The notes: generated by a model not told the origin, from the sequence alone. A stretch of DNA of 64,000 bases from Chitinophagaceae bacterium (GCA_024707305.1 JANPZZ010000010.1:126850-190849); one strand, 5' to 3'; counted from the first letter of the stretch, positions 49,563 through 58,849 are shown. Made by a program: numbers and translations.

Positions 49563-50168
49563 ATGAAACGTCATTTACTATCCTTCCTCATGGTTATCGC
49601 ATTTCTGATCATTGCTACTGCCAGTTCCGTTCAAAAAAATGAAACCAGCCGGTTTGTTATGGGGAAGGGGAAAAAGGAGAGTGGTCCGGATCGGATTGAA
49701 TTGTATGATGGGCGTGTGATAGAGATGAACGAGCTGACGTTTAGCGGGAAGCTTTTTGGCAAAACCTATGTTGAAACTAATGAGGGACGGATTCCCTGGA
49801 AGGAAGTAAGAGCTTTCAAACGTGACGGAATTTATTATTTACACTATGGTGGTATGGAACTCAAGCGAATAATTCATGGACGTATTAATGTTTACGCGGA
49901 GGATTACGTAAGAGAGTCAACAGAGTATAATACCCGGACTCAACAATCTGTTCAAAGGAGGCATTATTTGATCCGTTATCATTACCAGCGAGACGGTGGC
50001 CCGGTGATTCTTTTGGTTGACCAGTCTGGTATTGAAAAGGCGGTTGCTGGCTGCAAGCCCGCATTGGACATGGTTAATGTACCGTTCAAAACGTTTCGAA
50101 AATCTGTTCGCAAAAACCGTAACTATATCAACCAGGTCTTTGAGCGCTTCAATTCGGAGTGTAAATAA
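49563..50168 (+). CDS. Secreted hypothetical protein, paralogue 2
   Basis: A 201-residue protein with the same architecture as the one before it: signal peptide (MKRHLLSFLMVIAFLIIATASS), DRIELYDGRVIEMNELTFSG, GRIPWKEVRAFKRDGIYYLHYGGMELKRIIHGRINVYAEDYV, VILLVDQSGIEKAVAGCKPALDMVNVPFKTFRKSVRKNRNYINQVFERFNSECK. Identity is partial, concentrated in the YYL..RI..GRINVY and C-terminal K.R.Y.N..FE.(Y/F)N..C parts. Its 3' end is 100 nt from the SET gene. Function unknown. Confidence 0.7.
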   Translation: MKRHLLSFLMVIAFLIIATASSVQKNETSRFVMGKGKKESGPDRIELYDGRVIEMNELTFSGKLFGKTYVETNEGRIPWKEVRAFKRDGIYYLHYGGMELKRIIHGRINVYAEDYVRESTEYNTRTQQSVQRRHYLIRYHYQRDGGPVILLVDQSGIEKAVAGCKPALDMVNVPFKTFRKSVRKNRNYINQVFERFNSECK

Positions 50169-50268
50169 TAACACTACCGGATTCGGTTGTTTGCACTATT
50201 TATCAACATCGCTGTCGGGATGATTTTGATATTATGTTGTGGTTGTAATTTCAGGTAACAATCATTTT

Positions 50269-50778
50269 ATGATATCGACCTCCGATGTTAGTTATCGCCT
50301 GATCAGCGATCACCAGTTTGCCGTGGTACGGCTCAATTTACAGAACGACCAGAAAGGGTTTTTCGCCCAACAGCCATACAAGCCTGGTGAAAAAGTAGCA
50401 TCATTTTCCGCGGGGGCATTGTTGCCAACGCCATCATACCTTACGGTACAGGTTGGTATCGATCAACATATTTTATTACAACCCGAGCATCTTCAGTATA
50501 TTAATCACAGTTGTGACCCTAATGTCTTTTTCGACACCTTCTCCATGGAGATAATTGCTTTACGTGATATTGGAATTGGTGATGAAATGACTTTCTTTTA
50601 TCCTTCAACGGAATGGGATATGGCACAACCTTTCACATGCCATTGCGGCTCACCAAAATGTTTATCTGAGATTCGCGGTGCTGCACATATTCCGCTCGAG
50701 ATTTTGAAAACTTATACACTCACTCGTTTTATTCAACAACAACTGCATGATCGCGCGGACGGGGAAAAAAGGGCTTAA
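50269..50778 (+). CDS. Stand-alone SET domain protein
   Basis: A 169-residue protein (starting MISTSDVSYRL; the track's GTG start adds 10 residues). Core SET signatures: YINHSCDPNVFFD (the NHSC SAM/Tyr knot), EIIALRDIGIGDEMTFFYPSTEWDMAQPF and a post-SET zinc motif CHCGSPKCLSEIRG. SET domains methylate protein lysines with SAM. The usual N-terminal GxG is weak (KGFFAQQPYKPGEKV). Its end overlaps the next ATP-grasp gene by 32 nt, and one base less in the A6 run near 50766 would fuse the two proteins. Confidence 0.85.
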   Translation: MISTSDVSYRLISDHQFAVVRLNLQNDQKGFFAQQPYKPGEKVASFSAGALLPTPSYLTVQVGIDQHILLQPEHLQYINHSCDPNVFFDTFSMEIIALRDIGIGDEMTFFYPSTEWDMAQPFTCHCGSPKCLSEIRGAAHIPLEILKTYTLTRFIQQQLHDRADGEKRA

Positions 50779-51904
50779 GCCGGTAAAGCGGTTATCGCCA
50801 AACAAACAACTACCTGGCGTTGGCGATCTGAGTCAGCTCAAGGTATGGGTACTTTATCCACAATTGGAAACAAACGATCCCAACCTGGAGTACTATTACG
50901 ATTTTTCTCAAAGCCTGGCAGAATACACCCGCGTTTTTGATGAACTCAGTATCACGTGGAAATGGCAGCCTGTTACTATGGGCGACATCGACCCGGTTGT
51001 GGGGCGAATCAGGAAGGCTTCCGGAAAACGGGTTCCCGTAGTTTTAAATTTATGCGATGGCGACGAGATTAATGGTACGCCCGGCATCTCGGTTATTCAT
51101 GCTTTGGAAAAACATCGTTTGATATATACCGGAGCCAACGCTTTTTTCTATGACATTACCACTTCAAAGATTCCGATGAAGGAAGCTTTTGAAAAAGCGG
51201 GTGTGCCTACGGCGCCCTGGGCGGTGGTAACGAAAGCATCTATTCCCGGTTTGGTAAATCGCGTAGGAGCGCCACTTATTTTAAAGCCTGCGGTTTCGGG
51301 TGGTAGCATGGGCGTGTCCGTAAAAAATGTGGTCTATACCCAACGGGAACTGGAAGACCGGGTTGCCGAGATTGAAAACGGTTATCGCGGCTGGAACCTG
51401 CTGGCCGATGGGCTTTTAGCGGAAGGGTTTATTAACGGTCCCGAGTTCACCACTTTTGTAGTGGGTAGTGCACAGGGAAAGATAAAAGTGTACCCGGCGG
51501 TGGAACGTGTGTTTCATGAATCTCTTCCCGATGAAGAGAAGTTTTTATCCTTTGACCGGCTTTGGGAAATTTATGAAGAAGAAAAACCAATGCCGGCCGA
51601 CGCCAACTTTTATGAATACGCCGTACCGGATCCAAAACTTCACGACGAACTGGAGCGAATAAGTATTGCCGCATACGAAGCCGTTGCCGCCGTTGGCTAT
51701 GGCCGGATCGATATAAGAATGGATAAGGCGACTGGCAAACTTTATGTTTTGGAAATAAATGCGCAATGTGGAATTAGTGAAGATGACAATTTTACTTCTA
51801 TCGGCGCCATTCTGAAAGTAGCGAAAACATCATTTACTCAACTGGTTCGGGAAATTATTACAGACGCATTTGTTCGACGCGGTATTGAGCTGCGCTCGAA
51901 ATAA
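50747..51904 (+). CDS. ATP-grasp ligase, D-Ala-D-Ala ligase-like
   Basis: A 385-residue ATP-grasp enzyme: VLNLCDGDEINGTPGISVIHALEKHRLIYTGANAFFYDITTSKIPMKEAFEKAGVPTAPW (substrate/ATP entry), APLILKPAVSGGSMGVSVKN (ATP-binding lysine and loop), LLAEGFINGPEFTTFVVG, and GRIDIRMDKATGKLYVLEINAQCGISEDD (Mg ligands, ExN). It should couple ATP hydrolysis to an amide bond through an acyl phosphate. It is not a normal Ddl: the order and partners differ, and SET genes flank it. The substrates are unknown. The conserved part starts near residue 30; the start codon is uncertain. Confidence 0.88.
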   Translation: MIARTGKKGLKPVKRLSPNKQLPGVGDLSQLKVWVLYPQLETNDPNLEYYYDFSQSLAEYTRVFDELSITWKWQPVTMGDIDPVVGRIRKASGKRVPVVLNLCDGDEINGTPGISVIHALEKHRLIYTGANAFFYDITTSKIPMKEAFEKAGVPTAPWAVVTKASIPGLVNRVGAPLILKPAVSGGSMGVSVKNVVYTQRELEDRVAEIENGYRGWNLLADGLLAEGFINGPEFTTFVVGSAQGKIKVYPAVERVFHESLPDEEKFLSFDRLWEIYEEEKPMPADANFYEYAVPDPKLHDELERISIAAYEAVAAVGYGRIDIRMDKATGKLYVLEINAQCGISEDDNFTSIGAILKVAKTSFTQLVREIITDAFVRRGIELRSK

Positions 51905-51942
51905 GTTTTAGTTTTTCTATTCAAATCTTAAATACAACAACA

Positions 51943-53389
51943 GTGAAATACTGTGTGCTTCAACCTGATTATAGTACCACGGGTGTGGACTATAAAAACT
52001 ATGATCCGCCGCGTAATCTTTTCTGCATTTTTGCCCGCTAGCGAAGTGGATCATGTTTTTCTGAATAAACTCACTACTTACCGCCAGCTGAAAGAACTGA
52101 AGAAGAAAAACTATGATATCTATATCAATTTGTGCGAAGGATATCTGGAATGGGAAGTGCCCAGCATTGATGTAATCCACAGTCTCGATTTATTAGATCT
52201 TCCCTACACCGGCCCGTCTGCGCTATTGTATGATCCGCCGAAAGAGTTGATGAAATATGTAGCGCATTGTGAAGGCGTAAAGTCTCCCGCTTATTTCCTG
52301 ATCGAAAGTCCAGAGGATATTGATGAAGTAGAAAAACATCTGGACTATCCCATGTTTATCAAACCCGCCAAAGCGGGCGACAGTCTCGGAATAGATGACA
52401 ATTCTTTGTTATATAATAAACAGGATCTCTTAAAGAAGGTGGTTGAAATCTTTAATGATTACGGCCCCTTACTGGTGGAAGAATACATTGATGGTCGCGA
52501 GTTTACGGTGTTGGTAGCGGCCAAACCCGATGGCAAAAGTTGCCAGGTGTTTAAGCCCGTGGAATATGTGTTTCCTGAAGGAAAGCTTTTCAAAACTTAT
52601 TCGTTAAAAACCTCAGAGCTCCATCCCGATTGCAATTTTCCCTGCACGGATCCGGTTTTGGATAAAAGACTGCGCGAAGAAGCTGAAAAGATTTTCAGGG
52701 GATTTAACGGGGTGGGTTATGCGCGCCTGGATTTCCGGGTGGACGGAGAAGGCAATATTTATTTCCTCGAAATCAATTTTACCTGTTCTGTATTTTATAC
52801 GGATGGATATGAAGGGTCTGCTGATTTCATTTTAAAATTTGATGAAGCCGGACAAAAAGGTTTTCTCGATCTTGTTGTCGCCGAAGGCATCGCGCGTCAT
52901 AGAAGAAAGAAGAAACCTTACACCATGAAAGGCAATTCAATTTCAGGTTTTGGTATCTATGCTTCGCGGGGAATAAAGAAAGGAGAAATTGTATTCCAGG
53001 GAGAAGAACGCGCGCACCGGATTGTAACACGACAATTTGTTGAGAAAAACTGGTCGCCCGACCAACTCTCTCATTTTCGCAGATATGCTTATGCTATCAG
53101 CAATGAGGTTTTTGTATTGTGGGATGAAAATCCATCTGAATGGTCGCCGCAAAATCACAGCTGTGATGCCAACACCGGTTTGGATGGTTTGAATGTGATA
53201 ACACTTCGTCCCATTCGCAAAGGCGAAGAACTCACTTTGGATTATGCACAATTTCTCGATACCAGTATGGAACCTTTCGAGTGCCGTTGTGGTGCTGAAA
53301 GTTGCCGCGGATTAATTAATGGGGTAGAGGGGAATTCGGTCACCTATCGCGAATCCATTCGCGCATCATCTTCCCATATAGACCATTAA
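51943..53389 (+). CDS. ATP-grasp - SET domain fusion protein (frameshifted near the start)
   Basis: About 481 residues from a GTG at 51943. A T4 run (52019-52022) should be three, giving [49 protein letters not shown]. The ATP-grasp half: [101 protein letters not shown]. From ~residue 320 a SET domain follows: [22 protein letters not shown] (GxG), [27 protein letters not shown] and post-[13 protein letters not shown]. Its 3' end overlaps convergent mnmG by 24 nt. Confidence 0.88.
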
Positions 53390-55229
53390 TATTTGCACAT
53401 CACTTGGGTTGATGCCTGAAATGCGACTCGCCTGTCCCAGTGTTCGTGGACGAATACGATTTAATTTTTTCGCGGGCTTCATTTCCCAGTGCCTGTATCC
53501 TTTTATAATCGAATGACTCAGGAATAATGTGATCTTCCAACTGGCTCATGCGTGCCACCAGTTCCACTTCTTTATTAATGTATGTTTCGTATTTGATTTG
53601 AATTGCCGCCTGTTCAATTGATTCCTGGTCGTATTGCTGCATCTCGTTTTGTAATGCGGGAACAAATTGTGCAATCATGGAAAGCTCCACATCGGGGCGC
53701 AGTAATATTTTCTCCAGTTTCTGTTTTTCAGAAATAGGTGATGAATTCAATTGTGCTAAATAAGGATTGATTTCTTCAGGCACTGCAACATTTTCGTGAA
53801 GAAATTTTTTAAGTTTTTCTACCTGCGATTTTTTATCTGTTACACGATCCATTCTTTCCTGGCTCGCCAGTCCCAATTTATAACTCAGTTCTGTGAGGCG
53901 CAGGTCTGCATTATCCTGGCGAAGTAATGTTCTGAATTCCGCGCGGGAAGTAAACATGCGGTACGGCTCTTCCGTTCCTTTGCTGATCAGGTCGTCGATC
54001 AAAACACCGATATACGCATCGCTGCGCTTTAAGATTACAGGGTCTTTCTCTTTTACTTTCTGGTGTGCATTCATTCCCGCCATTAATCCCTGGCAGGCAG
54101 CTTCTTCATAACCGGTTGTTCCATTTATCTGCCCGGCAAAGAACAGATTATGTATTAATTTTGTTTCTAATGTGTGTGTTAGCTGAGTTGGTGGGAAGTA
54201 ATCGTATTCGATCGCATACCCGGGTCGGAAGATGCGAACGTTTTCGAATCCCGGAACCAGCCGCAGCGCCTTATATTGCACGTCTTCAGGAAGGGAAGTT
54301 GAAAATCCATTTACATAGATCTCCACGGTATTCCATCCTTCAGGTTCTACAAAAAGCTGATGTCGTTCCCGGTCGGCGAAGCGGTTTATCTTGTCTTCAA
54401 TGCTGGGGCAATACCTGGGACCAACGCCATCAATTCTTCCTGCAAACATGGGACTTCTGTCGAAACCTGTTTTCAGAATTTCATGAACGATGTCATTTGT
54501 ATAAGTAATCCAACAACTTCTTTGTTGCGTTGGCTTTTTGGTATTAGTATAGGAGAACCCGCCAATTACTTCATCGCCGGGTTGTTCTTCCATTTTAGAA
54601 TAATCCAGGCTTCGTCCGTCGATACGGGGTGGGGTTCCGGTCTTCAGGCGATCGCTTTCGAAGCCCAGGCTTACCAGCTGCTCGGTAATACCTGTCGCCG
54701 CTTTTTCGGCTGCTCTACCGCCACCAAAGTTCTTCTCACCAATATGAATGATACCATTGAGGAAAGTTCCGTTCGTAAGTACAACCGCTTTAGCGCTGAT
54801 CTCATGTCCCAGCCCGGTTATCACACCACAGGCACGATTGTCTTTTATGATCAGTCCCTTCACCATATCCTGGTAAAAGTCTACGTTTGGGGTGTTTTCC
54901 AGCATTTCTCTCCACTTCGCAGCAAATACCATTCGGTCGCTTTGCACGCGGGGGCTCCACATGGCAGGTCCCTTTGAGCGGTTGAGCATACGGAACTGAA
55001 TCATTGATTCGTCGGATACAATTCCGGAATATCCGCCCATGGCATCTACCTCACGCACAATCTGCCCTTTGGCAATCCCTCCCATAGCAGGGTTACAGCT
55101 CATTTGGGCGATGGTTTGCATGTTCATTGTAACAAGCAGCACCTTAGAGCCCAGGTTTGCTGCAGCTGCCGCGGCCTCACATCCGGCATGTCCGGCACCA
55201 ACCACTATAACGTCGTATTCTGGAAACAT
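53366..55229 (-). CDS. mnmG: tRNA uridine-5-carboxymethylaminomethyl(34) synthesis enzyme MnmG (frameshifted C-terminus)
   Basis: About 620 residues (start [27 protein letters not shown], the FAD-binding GxGxxG). Other signatures: [50 protein letters not shown] and [23 protein letters not shown]. With MnmE it modifies U34 of certain tRNAs. A T6 run at 53465-53470 should be five; then the tail reads [36 protein letters not shown] and stops at 53366, instead of the track's end at 53400. Confidence 0.95.
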
Positions 55230-55235
55230 AGAGTG

Positions 55236-55243
55236 CAAAATTA
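55236..55243 (-). promoter_or_regulatory. -7 box of mnmG
   Basis: TAATTTTG on the minus strand, only 6 nt from the mnmG ATG. The transcript would be nearly or fully leaderless. Confidence 0.5.
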
Positions 55244-55264
55244 GTTGAAAGGCGGGGTATAGGG

Positions 55265-55880
55265 TTAAACATTCTTTCTTAGAAGGGCTAGTTCCTTGTT
55301 AATATCCGCAATATTGCGGCCTCCGTTGAGAAGCTCAAACTCAAAAGCAGCATAATCCCTGAGCTCGCCAAGGTATTCTTTGGTTTGTGCCAGGAACGCA
55401 AGCTGCGGGGAGGCGCCTTTTAGTTCCTGTTCTTCTATCTGGATTAGTCGTTTGAGCATCTCTTTTGCCACCCAATAGTCGCTCGTTTTTGACAATTCCC
55501 TCGAAATAGACCTTCGCAGCAAGGAGGCTCAGCCTGTTTTCAGCGGGTTTTGCGGGAAATGTAGGCTCTACCCGTAGGTTGATAAAGTTCCAGCACAGCC
55601 TCAAGTCATCATCATTCTCATGATCGAATAGGTACAGGGGCATAATATGGGTAAACTGCCACTGGTCTCCAAAATTATTCCAGGTAAGCTCTCCGGTAAA
55701 TTGTTGTTCAAACCATTTGCGCATAGATGTGATATCCAAACCAAAGTAAGGCGCATAGGAAGGGCAGGGGCTTTTCTCTATTACGTACCGCCGCAGGTTG
55801 ATCTGCCACTTCCGCTTTTCACGGGCCTGCACCAGCTCCGGTGTTATTTCCGTCTTTGCTTCCCAACGTTTCCTTGCCAT
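55265..55880 (-). CDS. HNH-nuclease-like hypothetical protein (frameshifted)
   Basis: About 204 residues in two overlapping ORFs. The N-terminus is basic (MARKRWEAKTEITPELVQAREKRKWQINLRRYVIE). The middle reads MRKWFEQQFTGELTWNNFGDQWQFTHIMPLYLFDHENDDDLRLCWNFINLRVEP, close to the HNH pattern H-I-x-P...DL..CWN..NL. The C-terminus, after a one-base fix near 55523-55527, is helical (RRSISRELSKTSDYWVAKEMLKRLIQIEEQELKGASPQLAFLAQTKEYLGELRDYAAFEFELLNGGRNIADINKELALLRKNV). I start at MARKRW (55880), downstream of the -7 box at 55896-55903. Nuclease activity is inferred. Confidence 0.65.
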
Positions 55881-55895
55881 GTTGAATGTTTCACA

Positions 55896-55951
55896 CAAAG
55901 ATAAACGTTTCACATGACACTGTTTCGCAGAGAAACAGTGTCATGTGAAAC
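55896..55951 (-). promoter_or_regulatory. HNH-gene promoter with a perfect 20-bp palindrome
   Basis: On the minus strand a TATCTTTG -7 box (55896-55903) is preceded by GTTTCACATGACACTGTTTC-TCTGC-GAAACAGTGTCATGTGAAAC, a perfect 20-bp inverted repeat with a 5-nt centre (55907-55951). It covers the -33 region. There is no U tract on the HNH side, so an operator is likelier than a terminator. Confidence 0.7.
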
Positions 55952-55974
55952 AGGGTTTCCCACGGGTAGCCGCG

Positions 55975-56160
55975 GATCACTACACGGATTTACACAGATG
56001 GATTAAGGCCAATGAATCGGGCAGCAAATAAAATCTGTCTAATCTGTGTTCAAATCTGTGTGAATCTGTGAGAATCTTTCCCCGCCAGAAAAATTCCCAC
56101 GGATTTACACGGATTGATACACAGGTTTGCACAGATAGGTTACACAGATTTCATGATATG
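55975..56160. repeat. Degenerate ACACAGATT / ATCTGTGT repeat tract
   Basis: A chain of imperfect copies in both orientations: ACACGGATTTACACAGATGG, then AATCTGTCTAATCTGTGTTCAAATCTGTGTGAATCTGTG, then ACGGATTTACACGGATTGATACACAGG..ACACAGATTT. It lies between the palindrome and the ybeY stop. No ORF. Confidence 0.7.
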
Positions 56161-56166
56161 AGAAAC

Positions 56167-56607
56167 CTATTTCCGCAGATACGAAGCCAGGAACTTCTCT
56201 TCCGCAGCACGCATCTCTTTTTCCTCTGCTGAAGTCTTGTCTTTAAATCCGCAGAAGTGCAATACTCCATGCACAATCACGCGGTGCAATTCCCGGGTGA
56301 TCGTTTGATTGTGTTGTTTTGCATTATCCCGCACCCGATCGATAGAGATATAAATTTCGCCAACCAATGGCTGAGAGGGAATACTTAATTCAAAGCTGAT
56401 GATATCTGTGTAGTAGTCGTGTTGAAGATACTGGCGGTTGATCTCTAGCAGTCGCTCATCGGTGCAGAATATATAATTGAGCGATTCCACCTGGCGGCCA
56501 TTTTTCTTCAGGGTGTTAAAAAGAGCCTTCTTGAGCTTGACGCGATCACGCAGGGTAACCGGCGTTTCGAAAAAGAAATTAATCCTTGATTCTGTTGCAG
56601 ATATCAT
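56167..56607 (-). CDS. ybeY: Endoribonuclease YbeY (rRNA maturation factor)
   Basis: A 146-residue protein from MISATESRINFFFE. The zinc-binding motif is HGVLHFCGFKD (HxxxHxxGxxD-type, third ligand slightly altered in spacing), preceded by DIISFELSIPSQPLVGEIYISIDRVRDNAKQ. YbeY processes 16S rRNA 3' ends and takes part in ribosome quality control. The track's 236-residue ORF extends through the divergent feoA gene and is not used. It is divergent from feoA with only 55 nt between starts. Confidence 0.93.
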   Translation of the reverse strand: MISATESRINFFFETPVTLRDRVKLKKALFNTLKKNGRQVESLNYIFCTDERLLEINRQYLQHDYYTDIISFELSIPSQPLVGEIYISIDRVRDNAKQHNQTITRELHRVIVHGVLHFCGFKDKTSAEEKEMRAAEEKFLASYLRK

Positions 56608-56645
56608 AATTTCAAATTTCGTAAACAAAGCAGACAAAACCATGT

Positions 56646-56653
56646 TAGCTTTG
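56646..56653 (+). promoter_or_regulatory. -7 box of feoA
   Basis: TAGCTTTG ends 9 nt before the ATG at 56663, implying a very short leader. Confidence 0.5.
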
Positions 56654-56662
56654 TAAGAATTG

Positions 56663-56899
56663 ATGAACATGCAAAGAAAACTATCAGAACTGAAGCCAGG
56701 GCAAAAAGCCGTGATAAGACAAGTGAGCAGTGAAGAAATCAATCTGAAGCTAATGGAAATGGGATGCTTACCCGGTGAGCCAATTTCTGTAGAACAGGTT
56801 GCACCATTAGGAGATCCTGTATCTGTGCAGGTGTCGGGATATCGCCTGAGTTTGCGCCTGGATGAGGCAAAACACATTCTCGTAGATATAATCGATTGA
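56663..56899 (+). CDS. feoA: Ferrous iron transport protein A
   Basis: A 78-residue FeoA: QRKLSELKPGQKAVIRQVSSEEINLKLMEMGCLPGEPISVEQVAPLGDPVSVQVSGYRLSLRLDEAKHILVDI, an SH3-like barrel with the usual MGxxPGxxI core. FeoA supports the FeoB Fe(II) transporter in the inner membrane. Here feoB lies about 4.4 kb away on the other strand, which is unusual. It is followed 15 nt later by nadD on the same strand. A second ATG at 56669 could be the start. Confidence 0.93.
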   Translation: MNMQRKLSELKPGQKAVIRQVSSEEINLKLMEMGCLPGEPISVEQVAPLGDPVSVQVSGYRLSLRLDEAKHILVDIID

Positions 56900-56914
56900 C
56901 AGTCAACCTATTAC

Positions 56915-57460
56915 ATGAAAATTGGATTGTACTTCGGGTCTTTTAACCCGGTTCATGCCGGCCATTTAATTATTGCCAACCATATTCTCAACGAAACAGA
57001 TATTGAACGTATCTGGTTCGTACTTTCACCGCAGAATCCATTTAAAGTAAACCACTCGTTGCTCAATGAATATGATCGACTACATTTGTTGCGAACAGCA
57101 ACAGAAGATGATATTCGTATACGGGTAAGCGATATCGAATTCAATTTACCGAAGCCTTCTTATACAAGTGTAACACTTGCACATCTTGCAGAAAAATACC
57201 CGGAGAATGAATTCTCCATCATCATGGGAAGTGATAGTGCGCAAAATCTCCACAACTGGAAAAACGCAGAATGGATCATGAAGCACTATATCATATATGT
57301 ATATATGCGTCCCGGCTTTGAACTACCAGAGAAAACAGATGCAAATTTTATATCACTAAAAGCACCGCTTCTGGAAATTTCAGCAACACATATTCGTAAA
57401 CTGGTAACCGAAGGGAAATCGATCCGGTACCTCGTACCGGAAAAAGTAAGAAGAAATTGA
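56915..57460 (+). CDS. nadD: Nicotinate-nucleotide adenylyltransferase
   Basis: A 181-residue protein with the nucleotidyltransferase signatures MKIGLYFGSFNPVHAGHLIIANHIL (GxFxPxHxGH) and ISATHIRKLVTEGKSIRYLVPEKV (ISxTxIR). It joins nicotinate mononucleotide and ATP to form deamido-NAD, a late step of NAD synthesis. The length is normal for Bacteroidota NadD. It lies 15 nt after feoA and probably shares its transcript. Confidence 0.94.
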   Translation: MKIGLYFGSFNPVHAGHLIIANHILNETDIERIWFVLSPQNPFKVNHSLLNEYDRLHLLRTATEDDIRIRVSDIEFNLPKPSYTSVTLAHLAEKYPENEFSIIMGSDSAQNLHNWKNAEWIMKHYIIYVYMRPGFELPEKTDANFISLKAPLLEISATHIRKLVTEGKSIRYLVPEKVRRN

Positions 57461-57504
57461 AAACGGAGGTTATTATAAAGGTTTGAAAAAATAAGCTGCC
57501 AAAG

Positions 57505-58748
57505 CTAGTACCAAAAATAACCGAGCAACAAACAAACACCTACAATAACCGGAGCAGGAACTTTTGTATAACACAGCAATAAAAACGTTCCAAGTATCAC
57601 ACCGAGGTTCATTGCGCTAATCGCTTTCGCTTCATAGAGCGAAATATCTTTCAGGATATAAAATGTGGACCCGATCATGATTCCAACTACTGCCGCATTA
57701 ATTCCTTCAAGCGAACGATAGACCGCGGCATATTTTTTTAGATTATTCCATATCGGGAAAAAGAACAAAACCAGCAAAGCACTTGGGAGAAATATAGCTA
57801 TGCTCCCAATGATGATACCGAGCACCTGCATTTCAGGCCCCATATCTTTCAGCGCCATCCCACCGGCAAAAGCAGCAATAGAAAAAACCGGTCCGGGTAC
57901 GGCTCGAACGATTCCCATACCGGTGTACATATCTTCTTTATTAATCCGAACCACATTCGGATTTTTTTCTTTACCGCTTCGGGGCGAATACTGAATTGCT
58001 CATACATAATGGGCATCAGCACCTGGCCGCCACCAAATACATAACTACCCATCCGGTATGTATTCTCAAAAAGGTTGATCGGCTTCCGGTCGGGCCAGTC
58101 ATTTTTCCTGGCCATTTCACTCAACACGCCCGCAACAATTAAAATACTTCCGAACAACCAAATGTTCCACCATTTAATCTTTTTAGGTTTCTGTTCTATT
58201 TGGGGTATCCTTTTTTTACTAAGATTTGTTGCCCCCCCCCCCGAGTATAATTAATGCAGGAAATACAACAGGCGATTTAAAAAGAAAAAAAGGTAGCAGC
58301 TGTTCCCACCAGCATAATTACCCAGGTAATTGTATTTCGCACGCCATGCGAAAAGGTAGTATAGCAGCCGTAAACCAAAAAACCTGCAGCCATTGGCGCA
58401 ATGAACTTAAAGATGTCGGTATTTAATGCTCGCTTATCGAAATAATGTAAAAGAAAAGAGAGTGCACCCATAATCAGGCAGGCTGGAAAAATCCAAACAA
58501 TCAATGTGGCAACCGCCAGGGGAACGCCACCTCTTTTATAACCGATGAGCGTTAAGGTTTGCGCAGAAGAAGCTCCGGGGAGCAAATTGCAAAAATGCGT
58601 TATACTCCATCAACTCCTGTTCCGAAACATAGTGCGTTTCCTTCACAAAAGTTTTCATCATCATGGCAATATGAGCCTGCGGACCGCCGAACGCCGTAAC
58701 ACTATGCAAAAGCACAGATTTGAGAAACGGTATGTGGCGAAGCATCAT
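57505..58748 (-). CDS. chrA: Chromate transporter family protein ChrA (four frameshifts)
   Basis: About 412 residues from four ORF pieces. Joined text: [88 protein letters not shown], then [14 protein letters not shown], then [25 protein letters not shown], then [27 protein letters not shown]. It has two CHR halves (PGASS and PGPVFS motifs). Such proteins export chromate or act on sulfate. Indels: 57962-57968, 58232-58242 (C11), 58285-58291, 58591-58595. The C run is the longest homopolymer I noticed in the window. Confidence 0.87.
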
Positions 58749-58849
58749 CTGGTAAAAATGCAGAGGATTAGTTTAATCAGCCCGGTACTCATACCGGGTC
58801 AAGTTAAACGATTCAAAAGATTTTTCAGTAAATTCAAAAAAATATTTAA

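Noticed and set aside
55881-55913. Longer start of the HNH-like protein (MKRLSLCETFN)
   Set aside because: It overlaps the -7 box and palindromic control region; the basic MARKRW start fits better.
56608-56877. N-terminal extension of YbeY in the ORF track
   Set aside because: It is the antisense of feoA and of the shared promoter region; the YbeY family starts at MISATES.
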